64,000 bases of DNA, from positions 1-64,000 of the forward strand of contig CANFKE010000023.1 in NCBI GenBank assembly GCA_947447465.1. Reading direction: 5' to 3'. Below, piece after piece: positions 11,901-18,057 of the stretch. Both the position numbers and the translations under genes were made by a program. Source of the stretch: Chitinophagaceae bacterium (GTDB lineage: Bacteria; Bacteroidota; Bacteroidia; Chitinophagales; Chitinophagaceae). Numbering within the stretch: position 1 is the first letter of the stretch; each line of letters opens with the position of its first letter. Below the pieces are notes generated by a model. That model worked only from the letters and a program-made list of their open reading frames with translations. It had not been told where the DNA came from and made no database searches.

Positions 11901-13403
11901 AGTGGTGTTGCAGCTGGTACTGCAACAATTACTTACACAGCCCACACCTTCGGTTGCGGCGATGCTACAGCTACACATACTGTTACTGTTAATCCATTGC
12001 CAAATGCGGGTGCGATTACGGGTGCTGATAGTGTTTGTGCTGCTGCAACAATAACACTGAGCAATACGGTTAGTGGTGGTGCATGGACAAGCTCCGATAA
12101 TACAGTTGCTACAGTTGATGCAGCGGGTGTTGTTAGCGGAGTAGCTGCCGGTTCTGCAACAATTACATACACTTCCCACACCTTCGGTTGTGGCGATGCT
12201 ACGGCTACACATACAGTAAGAGTTAATGCGCTGCCGGTTGTTCCTGCAATAACAGGTACCACAGCCGTTTGTGAGGGAGTAACAACTACCTTGAGTAATA
12301 CAACTCCGGGAGGTGTATGGAGTAGTAGTAATATTGCAGTAGCATCGATCAATACTTCAGGTGTGGTTACTTCAGGTATAGCTGGCACAACTAATATTTC
12401 TTATACTGTAACATCAGTATCAGGCTGTACAACTATGCAGTCAACTATCTTCACTGTAAATCCTCTTCCTGTGCTATCTCCGATCAGTGGCCCTATTGCG
12501 GTAGCGTCGTTGTCGAACATAACATTGACAGATACTGCAGCAGGCGGTATTTGGACAAGTAGCGACGTTACTCGTGCGGTGATCAATGCAAGTACAGGTG
12601 TGGTAACAGGTGTAGCCACTGGTAATACTATCATCACCTACACTAAGACAAGCGGATTTGGTTGTACCTCTTTCGTTACCTATAATCTTATCGTAGCCGG
12701 ATCACTTACCTCTACAACTATTTTACCTGTAGGTTCAGCAACACTCTGCCATGGTAATAGTGTAAATCTGGTGACTGTTACAGCTGGTGGTGCTACCGAC
12801 TTATCTTATCAGTGGTATATTGACGGTGTAGCTATATCTGGTGCAACAAACCAAAGTTATATTACGGATACATTTGGTTTCTTTAATCTTGTTATCAGTA
12901 ACCTTGCAGGTAGTCATACAGTAACAGGAGTTACTGTTGTTTTACCACCGGCTCCTGTCATCCATCTTACAGGTGCAAATACACTTTACACCGGCTCGTT
13001 CGCTACTTATCAGTGGTATCTGAACGGCGTTGCTATTACAGGTGCTAATACAAGTATCTATAATGAGACTACGCCCGGAGCATACACAGTTGTGGTTTCA
13101 GATGGTAATGGTTGCACCGATACTGCCGATGCTTATTATATATGGCCTGCAGGGGTTCAGAACACAGGTGGTTCTGGTATCAATATCAAGCTGTTCCCTA
13201 ACCCGGCAACATCTACTATCTTCATACAGTCTCCGGTTAAGGTCAACGTTGCTGTGTTGACTGCCGATGGCAAGAAGGTGTTGGAAGGAAATGATGCTAA
13301 CAGTATAGATATCAGTACGTTATCAAACGGTATGTATATGGTCATGATCTATGATCAGGATCATCTCTTGTTGAAGGTTGACCGTATAATGAAAGTAGAA
13401 TAA
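2916..13403 (+). CDS. Giant secreted multi-module (BIG2/Ig-like) surface protein with T9SS sorting domain
   Basis: A 3495-residue secreted protein. Residues 1-34 are a signal peptide (hydrophobic core LFATLLSLFTIVLIMGG, cut likely before QPTF). Residues 35-137 form an initial Ig-like domain. From about 138 to 3261 there are roughly 39 modules of 75-78 residues plus one divergent insert near 290-385. Each typical module reads PLPDAG.ISG..SVC...ITL..T..GG.WSSSD..IATVD..G.V.GV..G.ATITY...(S/F)GC, a BIG2-like bacterial Ig pattern with two cysteines that could form one disulfide. Two Ig-like domains (about 3265-3420) precede a T9SS type A tail (KLFPNPA at 3425 to the end), so export by the type IX system and surface attachment or release is expected. 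Likely an adhesin or structural surface fibre; no catalytic domain was seen. No OmpA partner is adjacent, unlike the two cassettes downstream. ATGs at 2922 and 2946 are possible alternative starts. Confidence 0.92.
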   Translation: MKMKITSVYKMRLFATLLSLFTIVLIMGGGEVIAQPTFVNGATQSITVCQDSGPTDISAILSINDVTAGSTEIWNTISSTGGTLGGFSYSTSSTGSVITPAGLFYTPPSGFSGTQVFSIEVTDGSVSDITTITVTVNPLPSIPAIVGASSVCSGSTITLTNDSTGGTWSSSNSAIAAVDAITGVVSGVGIGNATISYLFSNSCGSDTAVLDVNITDVPGTITGVNTLAAGQMTTLSESVTGGIWSSSDGSVATVSATGIVTALSFGNVNISYTTGCGTPATFAIAVLDTMIGSDANDATACAGSDATISAAITFGASGGGGSGFYTDLFWQVSTDGGLTFTNISNGGNYSYSGENLIVHTTTALNGYVYRLYVDGGVSGNGTLTVNPIPDAGVIVGSNSVCVGSDITLTETVSGGIWSASNASATVVDGVVTGVTSGIDTITYKVTSLGCNATATYEVTINALPDAGVLSGNDSVCVNSATMIAITVAGGSWSSTDATIATVDGAGNVTGSSAGNAIIVYTTTNTCGTDTANHTIIVNPLPDAGTISGLSNVCVGAAISLTNTLSGGDWTSSLANATIDATGFVSGVSSGSAVISYSVTNSCGTSIDTQAVTVNPLPDAGTISGSSSVTVGGSTALTNSIPDGVWSASNGNATVDAVGNVTGVTTGADTISYTVTNSCGSTTSTLIMSIDPCVLPNAGTISGPTAVCVGSDITLTTSGDLGGVWSADNASVSVDANGVVSASTDGTVIISYSVTNSCGTSVDTQNITVNPLPGSGVINGFNVITVGDATALSTTAVGGIWSASNGHATVDAFGMVAGVSAGIDTIIYTVTNVCGSTTATFEMTIDPCLLPIAGTISGGSGVCVGGSITLSSDGDMGGTWSSSDGTAIVDASGVVSGVTAGNPIISYSVTNSCGTSVDTQAITVTPLPDAGIINGVSNVTAGSMTTLTNTTAGGVWSVSNSNATVDAVGNVTGVTAGVDTVSYTVSNSCGSATATFVMTIDPCTLPNAGTISGGAAVCVGSSVTLTTDGDTGGVWSSSDASATVDASGNVIGISSGSTTISYSVTNSCGTSADTQMITVNPLPDAGTISGPSSLCVGETATLSSDMPGGVFSSFNTSVVSSDASGSLTAIAADTVTILYTVSSTSCGSASAGHLITVTPLPDAGTLSGADSICVNGTTAIGTTATGGVWTSSDPTVATVDATGNVTGLTSGSATIIYSVTASCGTDTANHLIVINSLPDAGSISGADSICFGASTTLTNTVTGGVWSSLDANVSVNAVSGKVTGLNAGTATITYTTNTFSCGSANTYHTLTVKVLADAGTVSGLDSVCNGAAITLASTVSGGVWSSNDNAIATVDASGVVTGVTAGTTTITYVTSVFGCNSARTIFDVTVKAMPDAGTISGADSICFGDATTLTNTATGGVWSSADANVNVDPATGVVTGMLAGTATITYSVSTFSCGTATATHALVVKSLPDAGTIAGADSVCQGSAITLTNTAIGGVWSSNDNTIATVDATGTVSGLATGTTTITYTSSIFGCTSATATHDVTVKAVPDAGTISGADSICFGDATTLTNTATGGVWSSADANVNVDPAAGVVTGMLAGTATITYSASTFSCGTATATHALVVKSLPDAGTIAGADSVCQGSAITLTNSAIGGVWSSNDNAIATVDATGTVSGVTTGTTTITYTSSIFGCTSATATHDVTVNAVPDAGTINGADSICFGDATTMTNTATGGVWSSADANVNVDPATGVVTGMLSGTATITYTSSTFSCGTATATHALVVKSLPDAGTIAGADSVCQGSTITMTNTATGGVWTSNDNAIATVDATGTVSGVTTGTTTITYTSSIFGCTSATATHDVTVNAVPDAGAISGAGNVCAGSIITLTNVLAGGDWTSANTNATVDATGVVAGVTAGNTTITYTVHTFSCGNASSTHDVIIEALPDAGSLTGQDSLCVNGSALIVSTIAGGTWSTTDASVATVDALGNVTGVGAGSAIIVYISTASCGTDTANHTIVVNPLPDAGSITGAANVCFGSSITLVSSVTGGAWSSSDNAIATVDGSGIVTSVATGSATISYTVSTFSCGNAVATNNITVDSLPDPGIITGSDTVAIGTNITLTASAAGGVWTSSDPSATVSGGVVTGVSLGSATITYTLTDGCGSTFTTKDIIVNGCPLPDTGIISSFATSVCSGGNLTLSTTVAGGNWSSSDIAVATVDITSGIVTGVTAGNAIITYTTTNACGSSMDTMMLVVDPLADAGTILGADSVCIASSITLSNAATGGTWSSSDVAVATVDAAGVVTGITSGSVTISYTATTASCGSATTTHIVTVNPLPDAGTITGADSVCAAATITLSNTVSGGAWTSSDNTIATVDAAGIVSGVAAGTATITYTAHTFGCGDATATHTVTVNPLPDAGAISGADSVCAAATITLSNTVSGGAWTSSDNTVATVDAAGVVSGVAAGTATITYTAHTFGCGDATATHTVTVNPLPNAGAISGADSVCAAATITLSNTVSGGAWTSSDYTIATVDAAGVVSGVAAGTATITYTAHTFGCGDATATHIVTVNPLPNAGAITGADSVCAAATITLSNTVSGGAWTSSNTAVATVDAAGIVSGVAAGTATITYTAHTFGCGDATATHTVTVNPLPDAGAISGADSVCAAATITLSNTVSDGAWTSSDNTIATVDAAGVVSGVAAGTVTITYTAHTFGCGDATATHTVTVNPLPDAGAISGADSVCASATITLSNTVNGGAWTSSDNTMATVDAAGVVSGVAAGTANITYTAHTFGCGDATATHTVTVNTLPNAGAISGADSVCAAATITLSNTVSGGAWTSSDNTIATVDAAGIVSGVAAGTATITYTAHTFGCGDATATHTVTVNPLPNAGTITGTDSVCAAATITLSNTVSGGAWTSSNTAVATVDAAGVVSGVAAGTATITYTAHTFGCGDATATHTVTVNPLPNAGAITGADSVCAAATITLSNTVNGGAWTSSDNTIATVDAAGIVSGVAAGTATITYTAHTFGCGDATATHTVTVNPLPNAGAITGADSVCAAATITLSNTVSGGAWTSSDNTVATVDAAGVVSGVAAGSATITYTSHTFGCGDATATHTVRVNALPVVPAITGTTAVCEGVTTTLSNTTPGGVWSSSNIAVASINTSGVVTSGIAGTTNISYTVTSVSGCTTMQSTIFTVNPLPVLSPISGPIAVASLSNITLTDTAAGGIWTSSDVTRAVINASTGVVTGVATGNTIITYTKTSGFGCTSFVTYNLIVAGSLTSTTILPVGSATLCHGNSVNLVTVTAGGATDLSYQWYIDGVAISGATNQSYITDTFGFFNLVISNLAGSHTVTGVTVVLPPAPVIHLTGANTLYTGSFATYQWYLNGVAITGANTSIYNETTPGAYTVVVSDGNGCTDTADAYYIWPAGVQNTGGSGINIKLFPNPATSTIFIQSPVKVNVAVLTADGKKVLEGNDANSIDISTLSNGMYMVMIYDQDHLLLKVDRIMKVE
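4530..6152 (+). repeat. First-tier repeat array: alternating A/B modules, ~465-bp period
   Basis: Seven modules (residues 539-1079) alternate between an A type, ending in a CGTS-DTQ-ITVN pattern, and a B type, ending in a MTIDPC pattern. The A-module starts at 4992, 5457 and 5922 are exactly 465 bases apart. The two-module unit was therefore duplicated as a block. This array has diverged more than those at 7086-8489 and 9888-12227, so it is probably older. Confidence 0.85.
7086..8489 (+). repeat. Second-tier array: three copies of a 468-bp two-module unit
   Basis: Copies begin at 7086, 7554 and 8022 and end at 8489, giving an exact 468-base period and preserving the reading frame. Each unit encodes an ADSICFGDATT module followed by an ADSVCQGS module (residues 1391-1858 in total). 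Copies differ at scattered positions only, such as ISG/ING and MLAG/MLSG. Confidence 0.95.
9888..12227 (+). repeat. Third-tier array: ten near-identical 234-bp units
   Basis: Exactly 2340 bases, ten 78-codon units (residues 2325-3104), each holding ADSVCAAATITLSNTV and TFGCGDATATHTV segments. Synonymous and a few amino-acid changes mark individual copies; units 4 and 8 share SSNTAVATVD instead of SSDNTIATVD. High identity implies recent amplification or ongoing conversion. Copy number is likely unstable and difficult for short-read assembly. Confidence 0.95.
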
Positions 13404-13429
13404 AACCGTAACAACATATCCAATATGGC

Positions 13430-13466
13430 AAATAAGGCCGGCGCATTTATTGTGTCGGCCTTATTT
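13430..13466 (+). terminator. Terminator after giant surface-protein gene
   Basis: AAATAAGGCCG (13430-13440) pairs perfectly with CGGCCTTATTT (13456-13466), 11 bp with a 15-base loop, 27 bases after the stop. Confidence 0.7.
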
Positions 13467-13468
13467 AA

Positions 13469-13476
13469 TAGATTTG
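13469..13476 (+). promoter_or_regulatory. -7 box for DUF486 gene
   Basis: TAGATTTG fits TAnnTTTG and sits 34 bases before the ATG. The nearest upstream TTG has only 16 bases of spacing, so the -33 element is doubtful. Confidence 0.4.
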
Positions 13477-13509
13477 TACACCCGATAACCATTGTAACTG
13501 ACATCGAAT

Positions 13510-13881
13510 ATGAAAGGTTGGAAAACTATTGCACTACTTGTAGTATCTAATATATTTATGACCTTCGCCTGGTACGGACATCTTAAATTCAAACAATATG
13601 AGTGGGGTAAGAATCTGGGTTTGTTCTCTATAATTCTCATAAGTTGGGGTATGGCATTCTTTGAATACGTTTTTCAGGTACCTGCCAACGAAGGAGGGTT
13701 TAAAGATAATGGAGGTGCGTTTAATCTGGTGGAGTTAAAGACCATACAAGAGGCAGTGACACTCACTGTATTCATGATATTCACTATTGTGTTCTTTAAG
13801 GAGCAAAAGCTGGCATGGAATCACTTGTTGGGATTTGGGCTGATAGTTGCTGCTGTTTATGTGATCTTTAAGAAATGGTAG
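13510..13881 (+). CDS. DUF486 / DMT-family small membrane protein
   Basis: A 123-residue protein with four predicted membrane helices (about 5-22, 35-53, 76-98 and 104-121). It has the family-typical segment FQVPANEGGF between helices 2 and 3 and LKTIQEAVTLTVF at the start of helix 3. DUF486 proteins resemble half-size drug/metabolite transporters; substrates are unknown. It stands alone between two terminators, convergent with the methyltransferase gene that follows. Confidence 0.85.
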   Translation: MKGWKTIALLVVSNIFMTFAWYGHLKFKQYEWGKNLGLFSIILISWGMAFFEYVFQVPANEGGFKDNGGAFNLVELKTIQEAVTLTVFMIFTIVFFKEQKLAWNHLLGFGLIVAAVYVIFKKW

Positions 13882-13900
13882 GCGATAAGCTAAAACTAAA

Positions 13901-13945
13901 AAAGTAAAGACCCCAAAGTGATCAGCACTTTGGGGTCTTTACTTT
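13901..13945. terminator. Bidirectional terminator, 20-bp perfect stem
   Basis: Bases 13901-13920 pair without mismatch to 13926-13945 around the loop ATCAG. A-rich and T-rich ends flank it on both sides, so it can serve both converging genes (DUF486 and rlmD). Confidence 0.9.
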
Positions 13946-13986
13946 GGTGAAATATTGACAATAAATTAAAAGATGCCAAAGCTCAT

Positions 13987-15477
13987 TTAGTCTTCATTTT
14001 CTTCCTCGTTAGTTGTCTCTATCGCTTCTGTCTTTATTCTTTTACTTAATGGCAGATCGCCCTCAGCTCTCAATTCCAGCAAGGCCACATTTTCTATATG
14101 ATGTGTATGCGGGAACATATCTACCGGTTGCAAACGGGTGATACGGTAGGCACTGTCCAACAGTTGAAGGTCACGAGCTTGTGTTGCAGGATTACAACTA
14201 ACATAGACCACTTTTGGTGCGCGCATTTTTAATATCTGCTGCACAAGTTTTTCGTGCATGCCGGCACGTGGCGGATCGGTAATGATCACATCAGGTTTTC
14301 CATGTTCTGCAAAGAATGCATCCGTACAAACATCTGATACATCTCCTGCATAGAATTTACAATGCTCCAGTCCGTTGAGCGCGGCATTCTCATAGGCGTC
14401 TTTTACCGCATCTTCTACCGCTTCTATACCTATGACTTTCTTAGCACCTTTAGAGCAGAAGATACCTATACTGCCCGTTCCGCAGTAAAGATCATACAAT
14501 ACCTCATTGCCTGTCAAGCCTGCGAATTCACGGGTAATACGATAAAGTGCTTCTGCCTGATAAGTATTGGTCTGGAAGAATGATTTTGGAGAGATCTTGA
14601 ATCTGAAATCTTCCAGTTTCTCTTCTATCCATGGTTTCCCGCTATAGCAGATCACATCCTGATCATAGATGGTATCATTCATCTTACCATTGATCGTGTA
14701 GTGCAGAGATGTAATGCCGGGTATATTGGCAAGCATATGATCCAGCAGTGCTATGCGCTGTTCTTTGTCTTCATTGTGTATCACCAGATTCACCAATACT
14801 TCATTGGTAGTGGTAACGCGTATGACCACGTTCCTTAGCCAGCCGGTATGAGCCTTGATGTCATAGTATGACAGGTTATTGGCTTTGGTGTAGTTGCGCA
14901 GTACACTCAACAATGTATTGGTAGGGTCATGTTGTAAATAACAAGTATGAACTTCAACAACCTTATCAAACAATCCCGGAGCATGAAATCCTAATGCCGG
15001 TTCCGGTGTAAATTCTTCTGTTCTTTCTCCTATCTCTTCAAAAGTACGGTAGCGTTTGGATGAAAAAGTAAACTCCAGCTTGTTGCGGTAATAGCGTTCA
15101 TGAGGGCTGCCCACAATTGGTAGTATCTCCGGCAATTCTACTTGTCCTATTCTTTTCAACTGGTCTTCTACCTGCTGTTGTTTATACTTTAGTTGCTGAG
15201 CGTAAGGAAGCATTTGCCACTTACAGCCACCACAAACACCAAAGTGCTGACAGAAAGGCTCTACACGCAAGTCAGATGGCTTTACCAGTTTTGTCATACG
15301 TCCTTGTGCCCAACTCTTCTTATCCTTGGTAACAATGGCGTTGATCACATCTCCGGGTACCACGTTCTCTACAAATAGTACCTTGCCATCATTAAGATGG
15401 GCAATACTTTTTCCTTCAGCAGCGTATGCGTCAATAGTAATATTTTCTAACGGGGGTATCCTTTTTTTACGAGACAA
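13987..15477 (-). CDS. rlmD: 23S rRNA (uracil-C5)-methyltransferase, RlmD/RumA family
   Basis: Transfers a methyl group from SAM to C5 of a uridine in 23S rRNA (U1939 in the E. coli enzyme). The 496-residue protein has an N-terminal TRAM-like domain (about 10-68) and 4Fe-4S cysteines C76, C82, C85 and C179. Its SAM-binding motif is YCGTGSIG (331-338), followed by DPPRAG (401-406), the catalytic cysteine C428 in VSCNPAT, and the proposed base E462 in HIENVALLE. A Glu/Asp-rich tail follows. Family membership is clear; whether the target is U1939, U747 or both (RlmCD-like) cannot be told from sequence. Confidence 0.93.
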   Translation of the reverse strand: MSRKKRIPPLENITIDAYAAEGKSIAHLNDGKVLFVENVVPGDVINAIVTKDKKSWAQGRMTKLVKPSDLRVEPFCQHFGVCGGCKWQMLPYAQQLKYKQQQVEDQLKRIGQVELPEILPIVGSPHERYYRNKLEFTFSSKRYRTFEEIGERTEEFTPEPALGFHAPGLFDKVVEVHTCYLQHDPTNTLLSVLRNYTKANNLSYYDIKAHTGWLRNVVIRVTTTNEVLVNLVIHNEDKEQRIALLDHMLANIPGITSLHYTINGKMNDTIYDQDVICYSGKPWIEEKLEDFRFKISPKSFFQTNTYQAEALYRITREFAGLTGNEVLYDLYCGTGSIGIFCSKGAKKVIGIEAVEDAVKDAYENAALNGLEHCKFYAGDVSDVCTDAFFAEHGKPDVIITDPPRAGMHEKLVQQILKMRAPKVVYVSCNPATQARDLQLLDSAYRITRLQPVDMFPHTHHIENVALLELRAEGDLPLSKRIKTEAIETTNEEENED

Positions 15478-15503
15478 ATGCGTGATTATTTTATATTGAG
15501 GTG

Positions 15504-15511
15504 CAAATTTA
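15504..15511 (-). promoter_or_regulatory. -7 box for rlmD
   Basis: TAAATTTG on the minus strand, 26 bases before the rlmD ATG and beginning just past the stop of the GH92 gene. A -33 element would fall inside that coding region; none was obvious. Confidence 0.4.
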
Positions 15512-15517
15512 CTGTAA

Positions 15518-17815
15518 TTATCGCTTCTTCCCGCCCATGTAGAACACCATTTCCCCGCCTTTCATAATATCTTCATGATTAAGAAAATGATCCGTTACCT
15601 CTTTCCCATTGATCATTATCTTTTGTATATACACATTTTTATCGCTTTGGTTTTTAGCCTTTATGGTAAATGTCTTGCCGTTCTCCAGGTGTAATGTAGC
15701 CTCATCAATAGCCGGGCTGCCCAATGAGTATTTTACAGAACCCGGGGCAACAGGATAGAAGCCCATAGCAGATAGAATATACCATGCGCTCATCTGTCCG
15801 CAATCATCATTGCCGCTAAGTCCGGATGGAGTAGGGTGGTACATCTGTTTTAAGATCATACGGACTCTTTCCTGTGTTTTCCAGGGTTGGTCGGTCCAGT
15901 TATACAAATAGGCTACATGATGGCTGGGTTCATTGCCATGCACATAATTACCAATGATACCATCACGCGTTATATCTTCTGTTGCAGCGAAATATTTATC
16001 AGGGAGCTCAAAATTGAATAATGAATCCAGATGTGGCACAAAGCGCTTATTGCCGCCCATCATCTTTATCATTTCAGTCGGGGCATGAGGCACATACAGG
16101 CTATAGTTCCATGCATTTCCTTCTATAAATCCGGCTTCGTCTGTGTTCAGTACATCAAACTCTCTTTTAAAAGTACCATCACTCAGTCGTGGGCGCATGT
16201 AACCTGTGGTAGCATCATAGACATGTTGGTAATTTTGCGCTCTGGCAATAAATTCCTGATATAGGTCATTCCTGTTAAGCTTCTTGGCCATTTGTGCTAT
16301 ACACCAGTCATCATAAGCATATTCCAGTGTTTTTGAAACAGAGGAACCATTCTTGTCTTCTGGTACATAACCCATATCTATATAATACCCTAGCCCGTCA
16401 TAGCTGCGATGTCTTGCAGTAGTTACACAAGCTTCCAGCGCTCTTTTCTCATCCACATTTGTATTACCTTTCACGATAGCGTCTGCAATAGCCGACACAC
16501 TATGATAGCCGATCATACACCAGTTTTCGTTAGCTGAATTACTCCAGACAGGTAACATCTTCTGCGGGCTCTGATCGTAGTGGGCGAGCATAGAATTGAT
16601 CATGTCGCTGTTGCGCTTTGGTTGTATGATGTTGAAGAATGGGTGCAATGCCCGATAAGTATCCCAGAGTGAAAAAGTAGTATAATTGGTAAAGCCATCA
16701 GCTTTGTGAGTAGCCTGATCCAGTCCTTTATATTCACCATCATAGTCCATATATAGTGTAGGATTTATAAAAGTATGGTACATGGCAGTATAAAAATTCT
16801 CCTTGGTTTCCTGAGGTGCTTTGATCTCTATTTTCTCCAGCTCTGTTTCCCACAGTCGTTGTCCATCTTTCTTTATCTCATTAAATGTCCATCCCGGAGT
16901 TTCTTGATGCAGATTTTCCAGAGCATTGGCAGTACTAACGGGTGATATTGCAAATTTGATCTTTATGCGTTCATTAGCTTGAGTTGAAAAATTGAAGTAA
17001 GCTCTTATCTGTCGGCCGGCGATTTCAGGGAAGTTTTCATCCTGCCTGAATTTTCGCCAGAAACCGCCATATACCTCTTTCTTAGAATTGTTTTGGTAGC
17101 CATAGCCGGTAAATGGCTTAGAGAGTACCATCGCAAAATACAGCGTTCGTGTTCTTGCCCAGCCGCTTGTTTGTCGGTATCCGGTTATCAGGGTGTCGTT
17201 CACAACTTGCAGGTAGGTCCACACATTTTTGTCAGGGTAGTTGTAGATACCATACATCAGGTCAAGTATAATGTGCGCACTATCACTTTTAGGAAAAGTA
17301 TATTGGTGAAAGCCTACACGGGTCGTAGTGGTGAGCTCTGCCAATATATCATGGTCTTCCAGTTTTACTCTATAGTAATTGGGTTCAGCTACTTCAGTAT
17401 TGTGCGAAAAACGAGACCGATACCCGCTTTCAGGTTTGTCTGCGGTGCCCGGATTCAATTGTAGTTTACCTGTAGTAGGCATGATCAGAAAATCACCTAG
17501 ATCGGAGTGCCCCGTACCACTGAAGTGGGTGTGGGTAAAACCCACAATAGTATTATCGCCATATTGGTAACCGGCGCAGTATTTGTACACATCCTTATTG
17601 TATTTGCCATTCAGCTCATAGCTCTGTGTATCTGTCTCCGGACTCAGTTGTACCATCCCAAATGGTACGGTCGCTCCGGGGTAGGTGTGTCCCATCTTGT
17701 CCGTTCCGGTCAAAGGTTTTACATATTGTATAAGGTTTTTGTCCTGAGCAAGTATTGTATGACCTGCGATCAGAATACAGGTAAGTGGTAGAAAACGACG
17801 TAAAACATGCGGCAT
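15518..17815 (-). CDS. Secreted GH92 family alpha-mannosidase (copy 1)
   Basis: Predicted exo-acting, calcium-dependent alpha-mannosidase of glycoside hydrolase family 92, removing mannose from glycans outside the cytoplasm. With the start at 17815 the product is 765 residues, beginning with a signal peptide (MPHVLRRFLPLTCILIAG...ILAQ); an in-frame ATG at 17860 would place 15 extra residues before it. GH92 hallmarks are GHTYPGATVPFG near the start, GNEPSHH near residue 625, and GNDDCGQMSAW near 667. No SusC/SusD pair or other glycosidase flanks it. The gap to rlmD is 40 bases on the same strand, but rlmD seems to have its own -7 box. Confidence 0.92.
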   Translation of the reverse strand: MPHVLRRFLPLTCILIAGHTILAQDKNLIQYVKPLTGTDKMGHTYPGATVPFGMVQLSPETDTQSYELNGKYNKDVYKYCAGYQYGDNTIVGFTHTHFSGTGHSDLGDFLIMPTTGKLQLNPGTADKPESGYRSRFSHNTEVAEPNYYRVKLEDHDILAELTTTTRVGFHQYTFPKSDSAHIILDLMYGIYNYPDKNVWTYLQVVNDTLITGYRQTSGWARTRTLYFAMVLSKPFTGYGYQNNSKKEVYGGFWRKFRQDENFPEIAGRQIRAYFNFSTQANERIKIKFAISPVSTANALENLHQETPGWTFNEIKKDGQRLWETELEKIEIKAPQETKENFYTAMYHTFINPTLYMDYDGEYKGLDQATHKADGFTNYTTFSLWDTYRALHPFFNIIQPKRNSDMINSMLAHYDQSPQKMLPVWSNSANENWCMIGYHSVSAIADAIVKGNTNVDEKRALEACVTTARHRSYDGLGYYIDMGYVPEDKNGSSVSKTLEYAYDDWCIAQMAKKLNRNDLYQEFIARAQNYQHVYDATTGYMRPRLSDGTFKREFDVLNTDEAGFIEGNAWNYSLYVPHAPTEMIKMMGGNKRFVPHLDSLFNFELPDKYFAATEDITRDGIIGNYVHGNEPSHHVAYLYNWTDQPWKTQERVRMILKQMYHPTPSGLSGNDDCGQMSAWYILSAMGFYPVAPGSVKYSLGSPAIDEATLHLENGKTFTIKAKNQSDKNVYIQKIMINGKEVTDHFLNHEDIMKGGEMVFYMGGKKR

Positions 17816-17988
17816 GGCTAAATTTAATGGTAAATCGCTTAAATAACGAATTTTCAACACCGATCCGGGTTAACACTAATTAACTCTATTGTCATACTAT
17901 TATCAATATCTATACTGTTATTGTTATAAAAAAGAGAATACGTGACGTCTATCATCATCGCTGAACAAGGCAAGTGGACAAACAATGT

Positions 17989-17996
17989 TATATTTG
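17989..17996 (+). promoter_or_regulatory. -7 box for korAB
   Basis: TATATTTG fits TAnnTTTG and lies 61 bases before korA. No convincing -33 TTG at 19-21 bases. Confidence 0.45.
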
Positions 17997-18057
17997 TACC
18001 CGCAAATGGATAGGTCTCCCAGACAGGTTCATTTGATCTCTATTTTTAATTATTGTA

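Noticed and set aside
9813-12212. 799-codon open frame on the minus strand, very Cys/Asn/Ser-rich
   Set aside because: It lies antisense to the ten 234-bp repeats. Because one repeat unit lacks stops in that frame, all ten do, so its length follows from the repetition. It has no plausible start or protein-like composition.
9888-12227. CRISPR-like array
   Set aside because: The periodic units are 234 bases, almost identical throughout and in one open reading frame, with no unique spacers.
3227-12637. Many regularly spaced 60-155 codon minus-strand frames
   Set aside because: They recur at the 234/465/468-base periods of the repeats and so mirror them; no independent coding signal.
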